Assembly (NCBI GenBank): GCA_028698335.1
Contig: JAQVDP010000007.1
Coordinates: 62,001 to 126,000 of the forward strand
From: Nevskiales bacterium
GTDB taxonomy: Bacteria; Pseudomonadota; Gammaproteobacteria; Nevskiales; Nevskiaceae
Reading direction: 5' to 3'
Length of the DNA stretch: 64,000 nucleotides
The notes under the pieces were generated by a model. It was not told where the DNA came from, made no database searches, and was given only the letters and a program-made list of their open reading frames with translations. Below, in pieces: positions 1-8,981 of the stretch. A program made the position numbers and the translations under genes. Each line of letters opens with the position of its first letter. Position 1 is the stretch's first letter.

Positions 1-368
1 TCGACCACGTGTTCCGGCCGATCCGCAAGGCCGTCTCCGAAAACGGCTGCAGCCGCGCGATCCTGGTCGGCCACAACGCGCATTTCGATCTGTCCTTCGT
101 CAACGCCGCGGTCGCCCGCAACAGTTACAAGCGCTGCCCGTTCCACCCGTTCAGCGTGTTCGACACGGCCACCCTCGCCGGCGCGGCGCTGGGGCAGACG
201 GTGCTGGCCCGGGCGCTGCAGGCCGCCAAGCTGGGCTACGACGCCGAGGCGGCCCATTCGGCGATCTACGACGCCGAGATGACCGCCGATCTGTACTGCC
301 TGCTGATCAATCGCATCCAGCCGGTGTTCGAGGAATTCCGGGCCGCCGGCGAAGCCGGTTCCGACTGA
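1..368 (+). CDS. rnt: Ribonuclease T, 3' part
   Basis: C-terminal part of RNase T, a 3'-5' exoribonuclease that trims tRNA and other stable RNA 3' ends. The frame is open from base 3, so the start lies outside the window. The fragment keeps the ExoII motif HNAHFDLSF, with the catalytic Asp, and the ExoIII motif [15 protein letters not shown], which fits the H-x4-D arrangement of DEDDh nucleases. Family members are a little over 200 residues, so about 40% is missing upstream. The next gene begins 7 bases after the stop, suggesting co-transcription. Family assignment is firm; calling it RNase T rather than another DEDDh exonuclease rests on these motifs. Confidence 0.9.
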   Translation, partial: DHVFRPIRKAVSENGCSRAILVGHNAHFDLSFVNAAVARNSYKRCPFHPFSVFDTATLAGAALGQTVLARALQAAKLGYDAEAAHSAIYDAEMTADLYCLLINRIQPVFEEFRAAGEAGSD

Positions 369-375
369 CCCCGCG

Positions 376-1521
376 ATGCGCCGACTTCTGAGACTCATTC
401 TGGTGATCGGCGTCATCATTGCCGCCACCGCCGGGGGGCTGAAGCTGCGATATGGCGGCGGCGGCGCATTCCCCCAGCGCGAGACCGGCGCCCCGCTGCA
501 GGACGCCTCGGCCCTGCAGCGGGTGGCGGACCTGCCGACGCCGCCGGGCAACATCGCCGTGTCGCCTGCCGGGCGGATCTTCATCACGCTGCACCCCGAG
601 GCCCGCCCAGACTGGAAGGTCGTCGAACTGGTCAAGGGCGCGATGCGGCCCTGGCCTTCCGCCGCCTTCCAGACCGGACTCGGGGAACCCCGAGCGTTCC
701 GGGACGTCCTGTCGCTGCGCATCGACCGCCAGAACCGGCTGTGGACCCTCGATACCGGCGTCCATGGCCTGCATCAGCCGCGCCTGCTGGCCTTCGACCT
801 GGACAGCGGCAAGGTCGTGCACGAATTCGCATTCCCGCGCAGCGTCGCCGGCCTCGGCTCCCATCTCAACGATTTCCAGGTGTCGCCGGACGGCAACTGG
901 ATCTACATCGCCGATGCGAGCTTCTTCGGCAAGAATCCGGGACTGGTCGTCTACGACGTCGGGGGTCGACGCGCCTGGCGCGCGCTGGAAGGCGATGCGT
1001 CGGTCGAACCCGACTACTTCATTCCCGAGGTCGCGGGGCGGCGCATGGAACTGTTCGGCCTGATCGCGATCCGTCCCGGCGTCGATTCGATCGCACTGGA
1101 CCGGCGCGGCGACTGGCTGTACTTCGCCCCGGTCACCGACGTCAACCTCCACCGCATCCCGAGCGCGCGCCTGCGCGATCCCGCCCTGACCCCCGCCCAG
1201 CGGGCCGCATCCGTCGAGATCTACGCGCCGAAAACCATGTCGGACGGTCTGAGCATCGACGACGCGGACACCATCTACATCTCCGATCCGGAGCACTCCG
1301 CGATCGTCGAGCTGCGCGCCGACGGCTCGCTGCAGACCCTGGTCCGCGCACCGCAACTGCGCTGGCCGGACGGCTTCAGCTTCGGCCCTGACGGCTGGTT
1401 GTACGTGACCTGCTCGAGCCTGCAAAACGTCCTCGGACGGCCACCCTCGTCAATCGCCGAGCACGCCCCCTACCAGGTGTTCCGCATCCGCCCCGGGGGC
1501 TCCGCCGCACCAGGCCACTGA
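376..1521 (+). CDS. Membrane-anchored Yellow/MRJP-like beta-propeller protein
   Basis: A 381-residue protein with a hydrophobic N-terminal segment (about residues 4-20), which is a signal anchor or signal peptide, then a beta-propeller-like region with repeated strands such as VSPAGRIFIT, VSPDGNWIYIAD and FGPDGWLYVTC. The pattern resembles the Yellow/major royal jelly protein family and SMP-30-type lactonase-like propellers found in bacteria. Role is unknown; extracytoplasmic ligand binding or lactone hydrolysis are possibilities. It starts 7 bases after rnt with no clear ribosome-binding site, so translational coupling is likely. The family call comes from residue pattern only. Confidence 0.7.
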   Translation: MRRLLRLILVIGVIIAATAGGLKLRYGGGGAFPQRETGAPLQDASALQRVADLPTPPGNIAVSPAGRIFITLHPEARPDWKVVELVKGAMRPWPSAAFQTGLGEPRAFRDVLSLRIDRQNRLWTLDTGVHGLHQPRLLAFDLDSGKVVHEFAFPRSVAGLGSHLNDFQVSPDGNWIYIADASFFGKNPGLVVYDVGGRRAWRALEGDASVEPDYFIPEVAGRRMELFGLIAIRPGVDSIALDRRGDWLYFAPVTDVNLHRIPSARLRDPALTPAQRAASVEIYAPKTMSDGLSIDDADTIYISDPEHSAIVELRADGSLQTLVRAPQLRWPDGFSFGPDGWLYVTCSSLQNVLGRPPSSIAEHAPYQVFRIRPGGSAAPGH

Positions 1522-1617
1522 CCCGCAGCAGCACCGTCTTCACGGGGCCACCCCCGCAGCGGCGTTCAGCGTCCGCTCATTTCGATTCGGCATCTTGTTG
1601 CCGGGACACTCCACTAA

Positions 1618-3177
1618 ATGCCTCTGATTCCGATGCCGCCAACCCTGCATCGCTCGCTCATCCTTGCCTGTGCGGCCATGGCCTGGCTGCCGATGGCCGC
1701 GTCCGCCTTCGGCCTGCAGGACGTCGCCAAGCAGGCCCAGGCCCTGGCCGCCGAAGCCTACGAGCCGCCCGACAAGCTTCCCGCGGCACTGGACAGGGAT
1801 CACCTGAGCTACGACCAGTACCGGGACATCCGCTTCCGGCCGGATCATGCCCTGTGGCATGGCACGCGCCTGCCCTTCGAGGTGCAGTTTTTCCACCGCG
1901 GGCTGTACTTTGACCGGCCGATCCGCATCCATGTCGTGACCGCCGACGGCGTGCGCCCGCTGCGCTTCGACGCCGACGACTTCGACTACGGCAAGAACCA
2001 GCTCGACCCGAAGATGCTCGCCGCGCTCGAGGGCTTCGCCGGGCTGCGCGTCCACTACCCGCTCAATACCGATCAATACAAGGACGAACTGCTGGTGTTC
2101 CAGGGCGCCAGCTATTTCCGCGCCCTCGGCCAGGGTCAGCGCTATGGCCTGTCGGCCCGGGGGCTGGCCATCGACACCGGCGAACTCAGCGGCGAGGAGT
2201 TCCCGGCCTTCACCGAGTTCTGGATCGAATGGCCGCGCCCCCAGGACCATGTCCTGAGGATCTATGCATTGCTCGACTCGCCGCGCGTGACCGGCGCCTA
2301 CGCCTTCGAGGTCACCCCCGGCGACGCCACCCGCATGGCCGTCCGCGCCGAACTGTTCTTCCGCGATGACGTCGGCAAACTCGGCATCGCACCGCTGACC
2401 AGCATGTACCTGTTCGGCGAGAACCAGCCGCCGAAAACGCCCGACTACCGCCCTGAAGTCCACGACTCCGATGGTCTGATGATCCATACCGGAACCGAGT
2501 GGCTGTGGCGGCCGCTGGTCAATCCGCGCCGGCTGATGATGTCGTCGTTCAGCGTCGAGCAGCCGCGCGGCTTTGGTCTGATGCAGCGTGACCGCGACTT
2601 CCGCCACTACGAGGATCTCGAGGCGCGCTACGAGTTGCGCCCGAGCGCCTGGGTCGAGCCCCGCGGCGACTGGGGCAAGGGCCGCGTCGAACTGGTCACG
2701 ATCCCGACACCCGACGAGACCAACGACAACATCGTCGCCTACTGGGTGCCGGAAACCGCGCCCAAAGCAGGGGATCACCTCAGCTTCGAATACGACCTGT
2801 ACTGGCAGTTGCATGCGCTGACTGAGCCGCCGCTGGCGCACGTCACGCAGACCCGGATCGGGCACGGCTGGCTCAAGGAGCCGGACGACACCCAGCGGTT
2901 TCACATCGATTTCGCGGGCGAGGTGCTCAACGAACTCCCGGAAGACGCCCAACTGTCGTCGAGTGTCTGGATCGGCGACGGCGGCGAACTGGTCGAGCAG
3001 CAGGCCTATCGCAACGACGTCACCGGAGGGTGGCGGCTGAGCCTGCGCGTCCGCCGGACCGACGACAGCGTCCCGCTGGAGATGCGCGCCACCCTGACCG
3101 ATGGCAGCGCCGACGTTTCCGAGACCTGGTCCTACATCCTTCCAGCCATTTCGGGGAGACGCCATGGCGACCGTTAA
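1618..3177 (+). CDS. opgG: Glucan biosynthesis protein G (periplasmic OPG synthesis)
   Basis: Periplasmic protein for osmoregulated periplasmic glucan (OPG) synthesis, thought to build the beta-1,6 branches on the linear glucan made by OpgH. The 519 residues match the family length (about 510). A signal peptide ends near residue 30 (AASA/F). Mature-region motifs include YDQYRDIRFRPDHALW and FGLMQRDRDFRHYEDLEARY, diagnostic of the MdoG/OpgG/OpgD family. It overlaps opgH by 14 bases, which favours OpgG over the paralogue OpgD. There is no strong ribosome-binding site before ATG 1618; ATG 1633 is an alternative that keeps the signal peptide. Probably the first gene of opgG-opgH-olsB-olsA. Confidence 0.93.
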   Translation: MPLIPMPPTLHRSLILACAAMAWLPMAASAFGLQDVAKQAQALAAEAYEPPDKLPAALDRDHLSYDQYRDIRFRPDHALWHGTRLPFEVQFFHRGLYFDRPIRIHVVTADGVRPLRFDADDFDYGKNQLDPKMLAALEGFAGLRVHYPLNTDQYKDELLVFQGASYFRALGQGQRYGLSARGLAIDTGELSGEEFPAFTEFWIEWPRPQDHVLRIYALLDSPRVTGAYAFEVTPGDATRMAVRAELFFRDDVGKLGIAPLTSMYLFGENQPPKTPDYRPEVHDSDGLMIHTGTEWLWRPLVNPRRLMMSSFSVEQPRGFGLMQRDRDFRHYEDLEARYELRPSAWVEPRGDWGKGRVELVTIPTPDETNDNIVAYWVPETAPKAGDHLSFEYDLYWQLHALTEPPLAHVTQTRIGHGWLKEPDDTQRFHIDFAGEVLNELPEDAQLSSSVWIGDGGELVEQQAYRNDVTGGWRLSLRVRRTDDSVPLEMRATLTDGSADVSETWSYILPAISGRRHGDR

Positions 3178-5623
3178 CCCGCTTCTCGACCCCTCGCCCC
3201 GGCGTGCGGCCTCGCTGTTGCCGCCGGCGCACGACCCCGACACCGCCGAAGCCTGGCGCCGCACCGCCTGGCAACGCCTGCATGAACGGCTCGAGCAGGC
3301 ACCACAGCCCGGCGATCCGGCACTGACCGAACGCCTGTACACCGACGCGCACGGCCAGCCGCGCCTGCCGACCACGCCGCCGCTGACGCGGGCGTCGATG
3401 CGACCGACGCCATGGAATCACAATCCGCTGCGCCGACTCACCGCATGGCTGCGCGGACGCCTCACCGGCCAGCGTGGACGCATGCAGTCACGCGCACCGG
3501 AGCAATCCGTCGCGGCGCACCGGCGCCCCTGGCGTGGCGCCGGACGGGCCCGGCGCCTGGCGCTGATCAGCCTGATCATCGCCCAGACCGTGGTCGCGAC
3601 CCACTACATGTCGGCGATCCTGCCGTATCGCGGCCAGCACCCGCTGGAGATCGCGATCCTGGGCCTGTACGCAGTCCTGTTCGCGTGGATCTCGGCCGGC
3701 TTCTGGACCGCGCTGATGGGCTTCGCCGTCCTGTTGCGCGGCCGTGACCGGTATTCGATCTCCGCGACCACCGCGGCCGAACAGCCGATCGCGGCGCACA
3801 CCCGGACCGCCCTGCTGGTGCCGATCTGCAACGAGGACGTCACCCGGGTCTTCGCGGGCATACGCGCGACCTGGGAGTCGGTCTGCCGCGCCGGGATGCA
3901 GGACCACTTCGACATCTTCGTGCTCAGCGACACCTACGACGCCGACATCCGGGTCGCCGAACTCCAGGCCTGGCTCGACCTGTGCCGCGAGGTCGACGGC
4001 TTCGAGCGCATCTTCTACCGGCGCCGTACCCATCGGATCAAGCGCAAGTCCGGCAACATCGCGGACTGGTGCCGTCGCTGGGGCAGCCGCTACCAGTACA
4101 TGGTGATCCTCGACGCCGACAGCGTCATGTCCGGCGGCAGCCTCAAGCGTCTGGTCCAGCTGATGGAGGCCAACCCCGGCGCCGGTATCATCCAGACCGC
4201 ACCGCGCGCGTTCGGACGCGAAACCCTGTACGCCCGCATCCAGCAGTTCGCCACCCGGGTCTACGGCCCGCTGTTCACCGCCGGCCTGCATTTCTGGCAG
4301 CTCGGCGAGTCCCACTACTGGGGCCACAACGCGATCATCCGCGTCGCCCCGTTCATGCGGCACTGCGCGCTCGGCCGCCTGCCCGGTCGCGGCGCACTGT
4401 CCGGCGAGATCATGAGCCACGACTTCGTCGAGGCGGCGCTGATGCGGCGCGCCGGCTGGGGCGTCTGGATCGCGTACGACCTGCCCGGCTCATTCGAGGA
4501 GATGCCGCCCACCCTGCTCGACGAACTGCAGCGCGACCAGCGCTGGTGCCAGGGCAACCTGCAGAACTTCCGGCTGTTCTTCGCGCAGGGCCTGCATCCG
4601 GCCCACCGCGCGGTGTTCATGACCGGCGTGATGGCGTACCTGTCGGCGCCGTTGTGGTTCCTGTTCCTGGTGCTGTCGACCGCGTTGCTGGCCGTGTTCT
4701 CGCTGTCCGAACCCCAGTACTTCACGGAGCCGTTCCAGCTGTTCCCGAACTGGCCGCAATGGCATCCGGAGTGGGCGATCCGTCTGTTCGGCGGCACGAT
4801 GCTGCTGCTGTTCCTGCCCAAGGTTCTGGCGGTGACCCAGCTGATCCTGCGTCGCGACCAGTGGCGCGGTTTCGGCGGGCCGGCCAAGCTGATCACCAGC
4901 GCGGTCACCGAAAGCCTGTTCGCGGCCGCGCTCGCGCCGATCCGCATGCTGTTCCACACCCGCTACGTGCTCGGCGCCCTGGCCGGATTCGCCGTGAAGT
5001 GGAAGTCGCCGCCGCGCGACGACAGCCAGACGCTATGGCGCGATGCGCTGCGCCGGCACGCCGGCGGCACCGTGCTCGGGCTCGTCTGGCTGGCGGCGGT
5101 GTACTGGCTCAACCCGGAGTTCCTGTGGTGGCTGCTGCCGGTGGCCGGCAGCCTCGTGATCGCCATCCCGCTCTCGGTGCTGAGCTCCCGCACCCGCCTC
5201 GGGCGCCGCGCCCGCAACGTCCGCCTGTTCCTGATTCCCGAGGAGTCGCTGCCGCCGCGCGAACTGCGCAGCCTGCGCGGCATCCTGGCCCGCAGCCGGC
5301 GGCTGCCGGACTTTCGCGCGGCGATCACCGATCCGTCGACCAACGCGCTGCTGACCTTGACCGAACGCCATCGGGCCGGCGTCACGCCGACCCAGCGCCG
5401 CGCACGCCTGCACGCGCTCGAGGCGGCACTGCACGAGCCTCCGGAAGCACTCGGCAACGACGCCCGCAACCGGGTCCTGTCGGACCCGCTGACGCTGACG
5501 CAGGTGCATCTGGCCGCGCACAGCAGTCCGAATCTGCACCCTGCCTGGAACCCGGGCGCGGGGGGCGAGCTTGTCATCGAAAGGACACGACAGCGTCACA
5601 TGCGCTTTACAGTCGCTTCATAG
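3164..5623 (+). CDS. opgH: Glucans biosynthesis glucosyltransferase H
   Basis: Inner-membrane glycosyltransferase that polymerises UDP-glucose into the beta-1,2 OPG backbone and moves it to the periplasm. Start ATG 3164 (MATVNPLL) was chosen because GGGGAG lies 5 bases upstream; the open frame runs further 5' inside opgG without such a site. The 819-residue product has an N-terminal cytoplasmic region, hydrophobic segments near residues 125-200 and 480-720, and a GT-A domain with D317-A-D319 and the QxxRW motif (QRDQRWCQGN, near residue 457). In E. coli, OpgH needs acyl carrier protein; olsB just downstream is also ACP-dependent. The 14-base overlap with opgG implies translational coupling. 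Confidence 0.94.
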   Translation: MATVNPLLDPSPRRAASLLPPAHDPDTAEAWRRTAWQRLHERLEQAPQPGDPALTERLYTDAHGQPRLPTTPPLTRASMRPTPWNHNPLRRLTAWLRGRLTGQRGRMQSRAPEQSVAAHRRPWRGAGRARRLALISLIIAQTVVATHYMSAILPYRGQHPLEIAILGLYAVLFAWISAGFWTALMGFAVLLRGRDRYSISATTAAEQPIAAHTRTALLVPICNEDVTRVFAGIRATWESVCRAGMQDHFDIFVLSDTYDADIRVAELQAWLDLCREVDGFERIFYRRRTHRIKRKSGNIADWCRRWGSRYQYMVILDADSVMSGGSLKRLVQLMEANPGAGIIQTAPRAFGRETLYARIQQFATRVYGPLFTAGLHFWQLGESHYWGHNAIIRVAPFMRHCALGRLPGRGALSGEIMSHDFVEAALMRRAGWGVWIAYDLPGSFEEMPPTLLDELQRDQRWCQGNLQNFRLFFAQGLHPAHRAVFMTGVMAYLSAPLWFLFLVLSTALLAVFSLSEPQYFTEPFQLFPNWPQWHPEWAIRLFGGTMLLLFLPKVLAVTQLILRRDQWRGFGGPAKLITSAVTESLFAAALAPIRMLFHTRYVLGALAGFAVKWKSPPRDDSQTLWRDALRRHAGGTVLGLVWLAAVYWLNPEFLWWLLPVAGSLVIAIPLSVLSSRTRLGRRARNVRLFLIPEESLPPRELRSLRGILARSRRLPDFRAAITDPSTNALLTLTERHRAGVTPTQRRARLHALEAALHEPPEALGNDARNRVLSDPLTLTQVHLAAHSSPNLHPAWNPGAGGELVIERTRQRHMRFTVAS

Positions 5624-5654
5624 AGTGCCGGTCATCAAAACCGGAGCCCAAGGC

Positions 5655-6443
5655 ATGTCCGCACATATCGATGGTGATCTTCCGCGCCGCCCGCGCTTCG
5701 AGGTGAGCTTCGCGACGACGCCGGCACAGATTCTCGAAACCCAGCAGCTGCGCTACCGCATCTTCGCCGGTGAGCTTGGCGCCCAGATCGACGGCGGCAG
5801 CGCCGAGATCGATCACGACCACTTCGACGCGCACTGCCGGCACCTGATGGTGACCGAGCCCGAGACCGGCCGCGTCGTCGCCTGCACGCGCATCCTCACC
5901 GACGACCGCGCGCCGGCCGCCGGCGGGTTCTACTCGGCCGGCGAGTTCGACCTCGCCATGCTCGACGCGCTGCCGGGCCGCGTGATGGAAATCGGCCGCA
6001 CCTGCGTCGATCCGGAATTCCGCAACGGCGCCGTCATCGCCACGCTGTGGCAGGGTATCGCCGCCTTCATCATCAACGAGGGCTTCGACTACCTGTTCGG
6101 CTGCGCCAGCATCGGGCTGGAAGACGGTGGCGGCGCCGCGCATGCGATCCTCGACCAGATCCGCACGCGTCACATGGCGCCGGACTATCAGCACGTGCGT
6201 CCGTACATTCGACTGCCGGCGGCCGACAGCCGCCCGACCGAGAAGCCGCGGATGCCGCCGCTGCTCAAGGCCTATCTGAGCCTCGGCGCGAAGGCCTGCG
6301 GCGACGCCTACTGGGATCGCGACTTCAACTGCGCGGACGTGTTCATGCTGCTCAACGTCAGCGACCTGCATCCGCGCTACGCCCGCCACTTCCTGGGCAA
6401 GCAGGCGGACAAGGCGCCGGCGCAGACCGTCGGACACGCCTGA
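5655..6443 (+). CDS. olsB: L-ornithine N-alpha-acyltransferase (OlsB-like GNAT)
   Basis: Transfers a 3-hydroxyacyl group from acyl-ACP to the alpha-amino group of ornithine, giving lyso-ornithine lipid. The 262-residue protein shows the GNAT-like OlsB/hemolysin fold: ETQQLRYRIFAGELGAQ, HCRHLMVTEPETGRVVACTR, and EIGRTCVDPEFRNGAVIATL for the acyl-donor site. Start ATG 5655 (MSAHIDGD) has GGAG 8 bases upstream; a longer frame from 5571 overlaps opgH and lacks support. It lies 31 bases after opgH and 22 before olsA. The olsA partner makes ornithine-lipid synthesis the best reading. The phosphate-stress regulation known in other bacteria cannot be judged here because no Pho box was recognised. Confidence 0.88.
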   Translation: MSAHIDGDLPRRPRFEVSFATTPAQILETQQLRYRIFAGELGAQIDGGSAEIDHDHFDAHCRHLMVTEPETGRVVACTRILTDDRAPAAGGFYSAGEFDLAMLDALPGRVMEIGRTCVDPEFRNGAVIATLWQGIAAFIINEGFDYLFGCASIGLEDGGGAAHAILDQIRTRHMAPDYQHVRPYIRLPAADSRPTEKPRMPPLLKAYLSLGAKACGDAYWDRDFNCADVFMLLNVSDLHPRYARHFLGKQADKAPAQTVGHA

Positions 6444-6465
6444 TCCGGGACCCGCGGGCACAACC

Positions 6466-7239
6466 ATGCGCGGAACGCTCGCCATCTGGATCCGCAGCCC
6501 CGTTCTGATCGTCCATCTGCTGGTGGGCCTGCTCGCAGCGGCGGCCGTCAACTGCGATTTCACCGGACGGGTCCGTGCCGAACCGATCGCACGCTGGTGG
6601 TCGCGCGTCCTGCTGCGGATCTTCAACATCCGCCTGCAGGTAAGCGGCCAGCCCAGCGCCGGGGCCTGCGTCACGGTCGCCAACCATGTCTCGTGGCTGG
6701 ACATCCCGATGCTCGCCGCCTGCGAGCAGACCCGCTTCATCGCCAAGTCCGAGATCCGCGACTGGCCGGTCGCGGGATGGCTCGCCAACGCCGCCGGAAC
6801 CTTCTACATCCGTCGTGGCAAGGGCGGCGCCCGCCCGCTGCTCGATCGCCTCACGCCCCACCTGCAATCGGGCGGCTCGGTCGTGCTGTTCCCTGAGGGC
6901 ACGACAACCGACGGGACCTCGGTGCTGCCGTTCCACGCACGCCTGTTCGGAGCCGCGATCGAAGCCGGCGTCGCCGTGCAGCCGGTCGCATTGCGCTACT
7001 CCGCCGGACGCGGCGGCAAGGCCGTCGCCCCCTTCGTCGGCGATGACGATCTGGTCCGCCACATCCTGCGTCTGCTGCGCGAACCCCGCATCGATGCCGA
7101 ACTGCTGTTCTGCCCCGCCATCTCCAGTGACGGCCACGATCGCGACAGCCTCGCAACCCTGGCCCGACACCATGTCCGCGACGCCCTGCGCGTCGGTTCG
7201 GAGGCTGCGGCGAACGTCCCGGCGGCACTGGCCGCCTGA
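6466..7239 (+). CDS. olsA: Lyso-ornithine lipid O-acyltransferase (PlsC family)
   Basis: Completes ornithine lipid by acylating the 3-hydroxyl of the lyso product of OlsB. The 257-residue PlsC-type protein has an N-terminal hydrophobic segment (about residues 7-28), the catalytic motif NHVSWLDIP (H-x4-D), a FIAKSEIRDWPVAGWLA block and the acceptor motif LFPEGTTTDG. On sequence alone it could be a second 1-acylglycerol-3-phosphate acyltransferase. Direct coupling to olsB supports OlsA. Last gene of the putative opgGH-olsBA operon; no terminator is visible before the next gene. Confidence 0.85.
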   Translation: MRGTLAIWIRSPVLIVHLLVGLLAAAAVNCDFTGRVRAEPIARWWSRVLLRIFNIRLQVSGQPSAGACVTVANHVSWLDIPMLAACEQTRFIAKSEIRDWPVAGWLANAAGTFYIRRGKGGARPLLDRLTPHLQSGGSVVLFPEGTTTDGTSVLPFHARLFGAAIEAGVAVQPVALRYSAGRGGKAVAPFVGDDDLVRHILRLLREPRIDAELLFCPAISSDGHDRDSLATLARHHVRDALRVGSEAAANVPAALAA

Positions 7240-7300
7240 GCGCCGGTCACAGGCGGCGTCGACGCCGCGCAGCGCCCGCTGGCCGCGGCATCGGCCGTGC

Positions 7301-7306
7301 TATGTT
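7301..7306 (+). promoter_or_regulatory. Candidate -10 box for the 7313 gene (leaderless?)
   Basis: TATGTT ends 6 bases before the ATG at 7313 and there is no purine-rich ribosome-binding site between them. A start at the usual distance would put the first mRNA base at or next to the ATG. No convincing -35 hexamer is visible, so this is a weak prediction. Confidence 0.3.
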
Positions 7307-7312
7307 TGCCCG

Positions 7313-7879
7313 ATGACGACCCCGATCTCCGCACGCCCGGCCACAGCCCCGCCCCCCGTGATCCTCGCCGCCGTCGCCGCGCTGCTGACCGGCCCGTCGC
7401 TGGCGGCGGCCGGGGCCCCCGGCCTCGAACGCTGCGCCGGGATCACCGACGCCGCCGAGCGCCTGGCCTGCTACGACCGCCTGGCCGCACCACCTGAGAC
7501 GCCGGAACCGCCACCGGCGCCCGCGGCGCAGCCTGCCCCGGTCGAGCCCGCCACCCATGCCGACCAGGCTCCGCAGCCCGCAGCGGCGGAGGAGGCCCCC
7601 GCCCCGGCGGATTTCGGCGCCGAGACCCTCCCGCAGCAGAAGGCAGCCGACACCGAGCCCCGGTCGCTCCGCGCACGGGTGCCCGGCCATTTCGAAGGCT
7701 GGCAGAAGAACACCCTGTTCAAGCTCGACAACGGCCAGGTCTGGCGCTGTGTCGACGATCGCTCCGTCTATTACGTCGCCGAGAATCCCGAGGTCACGAT
7801 CAAGCGCGGCCTGTTCGGAAGTTACTGGCTGTCGGTCGAGGGCCTGAATTCCCGCGCCCGCGTCCGCCGCGAGCAGTAG
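7313..7879 (+). CDS. Exported Ala/Pro-rich protein with CxxI..RLxCYD motif
   Basis: 188 residues. A signal peptide (about residues 1-34, ending LAAAGA) is followed by ERCAGITDAAERLACYDRLA, a two-cysteine motif seen in many short proteobacterial exported proteins. Then comes a Pro/Ala/Glu linker (about residues 60-110) and a folded C-terminal part (HFEGWQKNTLFKLDNGQVW, RGLFGSYWLSVEG) that looks like a small beta domain. The two cysteines may form a disulfide in the periplasm. Function is unknown. No ribosome-binding site precedes ATG 7313; a -10-like box sits just upstream. It stands alone between olsA and lipA. Confidence 0.75.
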   Translation: MTTPISARPATAPPPVILAAVAALLTGPSLAAAGAPGLERCAGITDAAERLACYDRLAAPPETPEPPPAPAAQPAPVEPATHADQAPQPAAAEEAPAPADFGAETLPQQKAADTEPRSLRARVPGHFEGWQKNTLFKLDNGQVWRCVDDRSVYYVAENPEVTIKRGLFGSYWLSVEGLNSRARVRREQ

Positions 7880-7919
7880 CCGTCACCGCCACGTCCGCAG
7901 CCGGACATCGGCGAAGCGT

Positions 7920-7925
7920 TACAAT
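7920..7925 (+). promoter_or_regulatory. Candidate -10 box for lipA
   Basis: TACAAT lies 23 bases before the lipA ATG in an otherwise GC-rich gap. No good -35 hexamer is present at 16-18 bases, so support rests on the -10 match and position alone. Confidence 0.35.
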
Positions 7926-7948
7926 GGGCGCTTCACGCTGGAGCGCTC

Positions 7949-8965
7949 ATGACTCAGTCATCCCATCCGTCAGGCCGCGACGCCGCCCCTGAACCGTCGA
8001 CCCGGAAACCCGCCGTCAAGCCCGTCGTCCAGGGCGAAAAGCTGCGGGGCGCCGACAAGATGGCGCGGATTCCGGTCAAGATCGAACCCACCGCCGCACC
8101 GCTGCGCAAGCCGAGCTGGATTCGCGCCAAGTCGTCGGCGACGCCGGAGGTCGCGCGGATCAAGGCCGCACTGCGCTCCAACAAACTGCATACCGTGTGC
8201 GAGGAAGCCGCCTGCCCCAACCTGGGAGAGTGCTTCGGCAAGGGCACCGCCACGTTCATGATCATGGGCGACATCTGCACGCGGCGCTGTCCGTTCTGCG
8301 ACGTCGGCCACGGCCGCCCCAATCCGCTCGATCCCGACGAGCCGATCAATCTCGCACGCACGATCCGCGACATGCGGCTGCGCTACGTCGTGATCACCTC
8401 GGTCGACCGCGACGACCTGATGGACGGCGGCGCCGGTCATTTCGCGGCCTGCATCCGCGAGTCCCGCGCCCTGTCGCCGGAGCTGATCATCGAGGTTCTG
8501 GTCCCGGACTTCCGCGGCCGCATGGACCCGGCGCTGACGATCTTCAAGGACGCGCCGCCGGACGTGTTCAACCACAACCTCGAAACCGTGCCGCGCCTGT
8601 ACCGCCAGGCCCGTCCGGGCTCCGACTACGAGTGGAGCCTCGACCTGCTCGAGCGCTTCAAGGGCCTGCATCCGGAGGTGCCGACCAAGTCCGGTCTGAT
8701 GCTGGGCCTCGGCGAGGAAATCGACGAAATCGAGCAGGTGATGCGTGACCTGCGCGCCCACGGCGTCGACATGCTGACCCTCGGCCAGTACCTGCAGCCC
8801 TCACGCCACCATCTGCCCGTTGCCCGCTACGTGCACCCGGACGAATTCGAGCGGCTGCGCGTCATCGGCGAGCAGATGGGCTTCTCGCACGTTGCCAGCG
8901 GCCCGATGGTGCGCTCCAGCTACCACGCCGACCAGCAGGCGCACGACGTCCTCGCAACCGGCTGA
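7949..8965 (+). CDS. lipA: Lipoyl synthase
   Basis: Radical-SAM enzyme inserting two sulfurs into octanoyl groups on the E2 and H-protein lipoyl domains. Both Fe-S sites are intact: the auxiliary cluster C84-x4-C89-x5-C95 ([12 protein letters not shown]) and the SAM cluster C110-x3-C114-x2-C117 (CTRRCPFC). The C-terminal serine ligand of the auxiliary cluster is present in the [11 protein letters not shown] segment. The 338 residues include an N-terminal extension of about 35 residues rich in Pro, Lys and Ser. ATG 7949 has GGAG 6 bases upstream. Its usual partner lipB is not adjacent, so octanoyl transfer must be encoded elsewhere. The next gene starts 16 bases after the stop. Confidence 0.96.
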   Translation: MTQSSHPSGRDAAPEPSTRKPAVKPVVQGEKLRGADKMARIPVKIEPTAAPLRKPSWIRAKSSATPEVARIKAALRSNKLHTVCEEAACPNLGECFGKGTATFMIMGDICTRRCPFCDVGHGRPNPLDPDEPINLARTIRDMRLRYVVITSVDRDDLMDGGAGHFAACIRESRALSPELIIEVLVPDFRGRMDPALTIFKDAPPDVFNHNLETVPRLYRQARPGSDYEWSLDLLERFKGLHPEVPTKSGLMLGLGEEIDEIEQVMRDLRAHGVDMLTLGQYLQPSRHHLPVARYVHPDEFERLRVIGEQMGFSHVASGPMVRSSYHADQQAHDVLATG

Positions 8966-8981
8966 GGACGCCTCCAGCGCG

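Noticed and set aside
3101-3163. Upstream extension of opgH
   Set aside because: Lies within opgG; ATG 3164 has a good ribosome-binding site.
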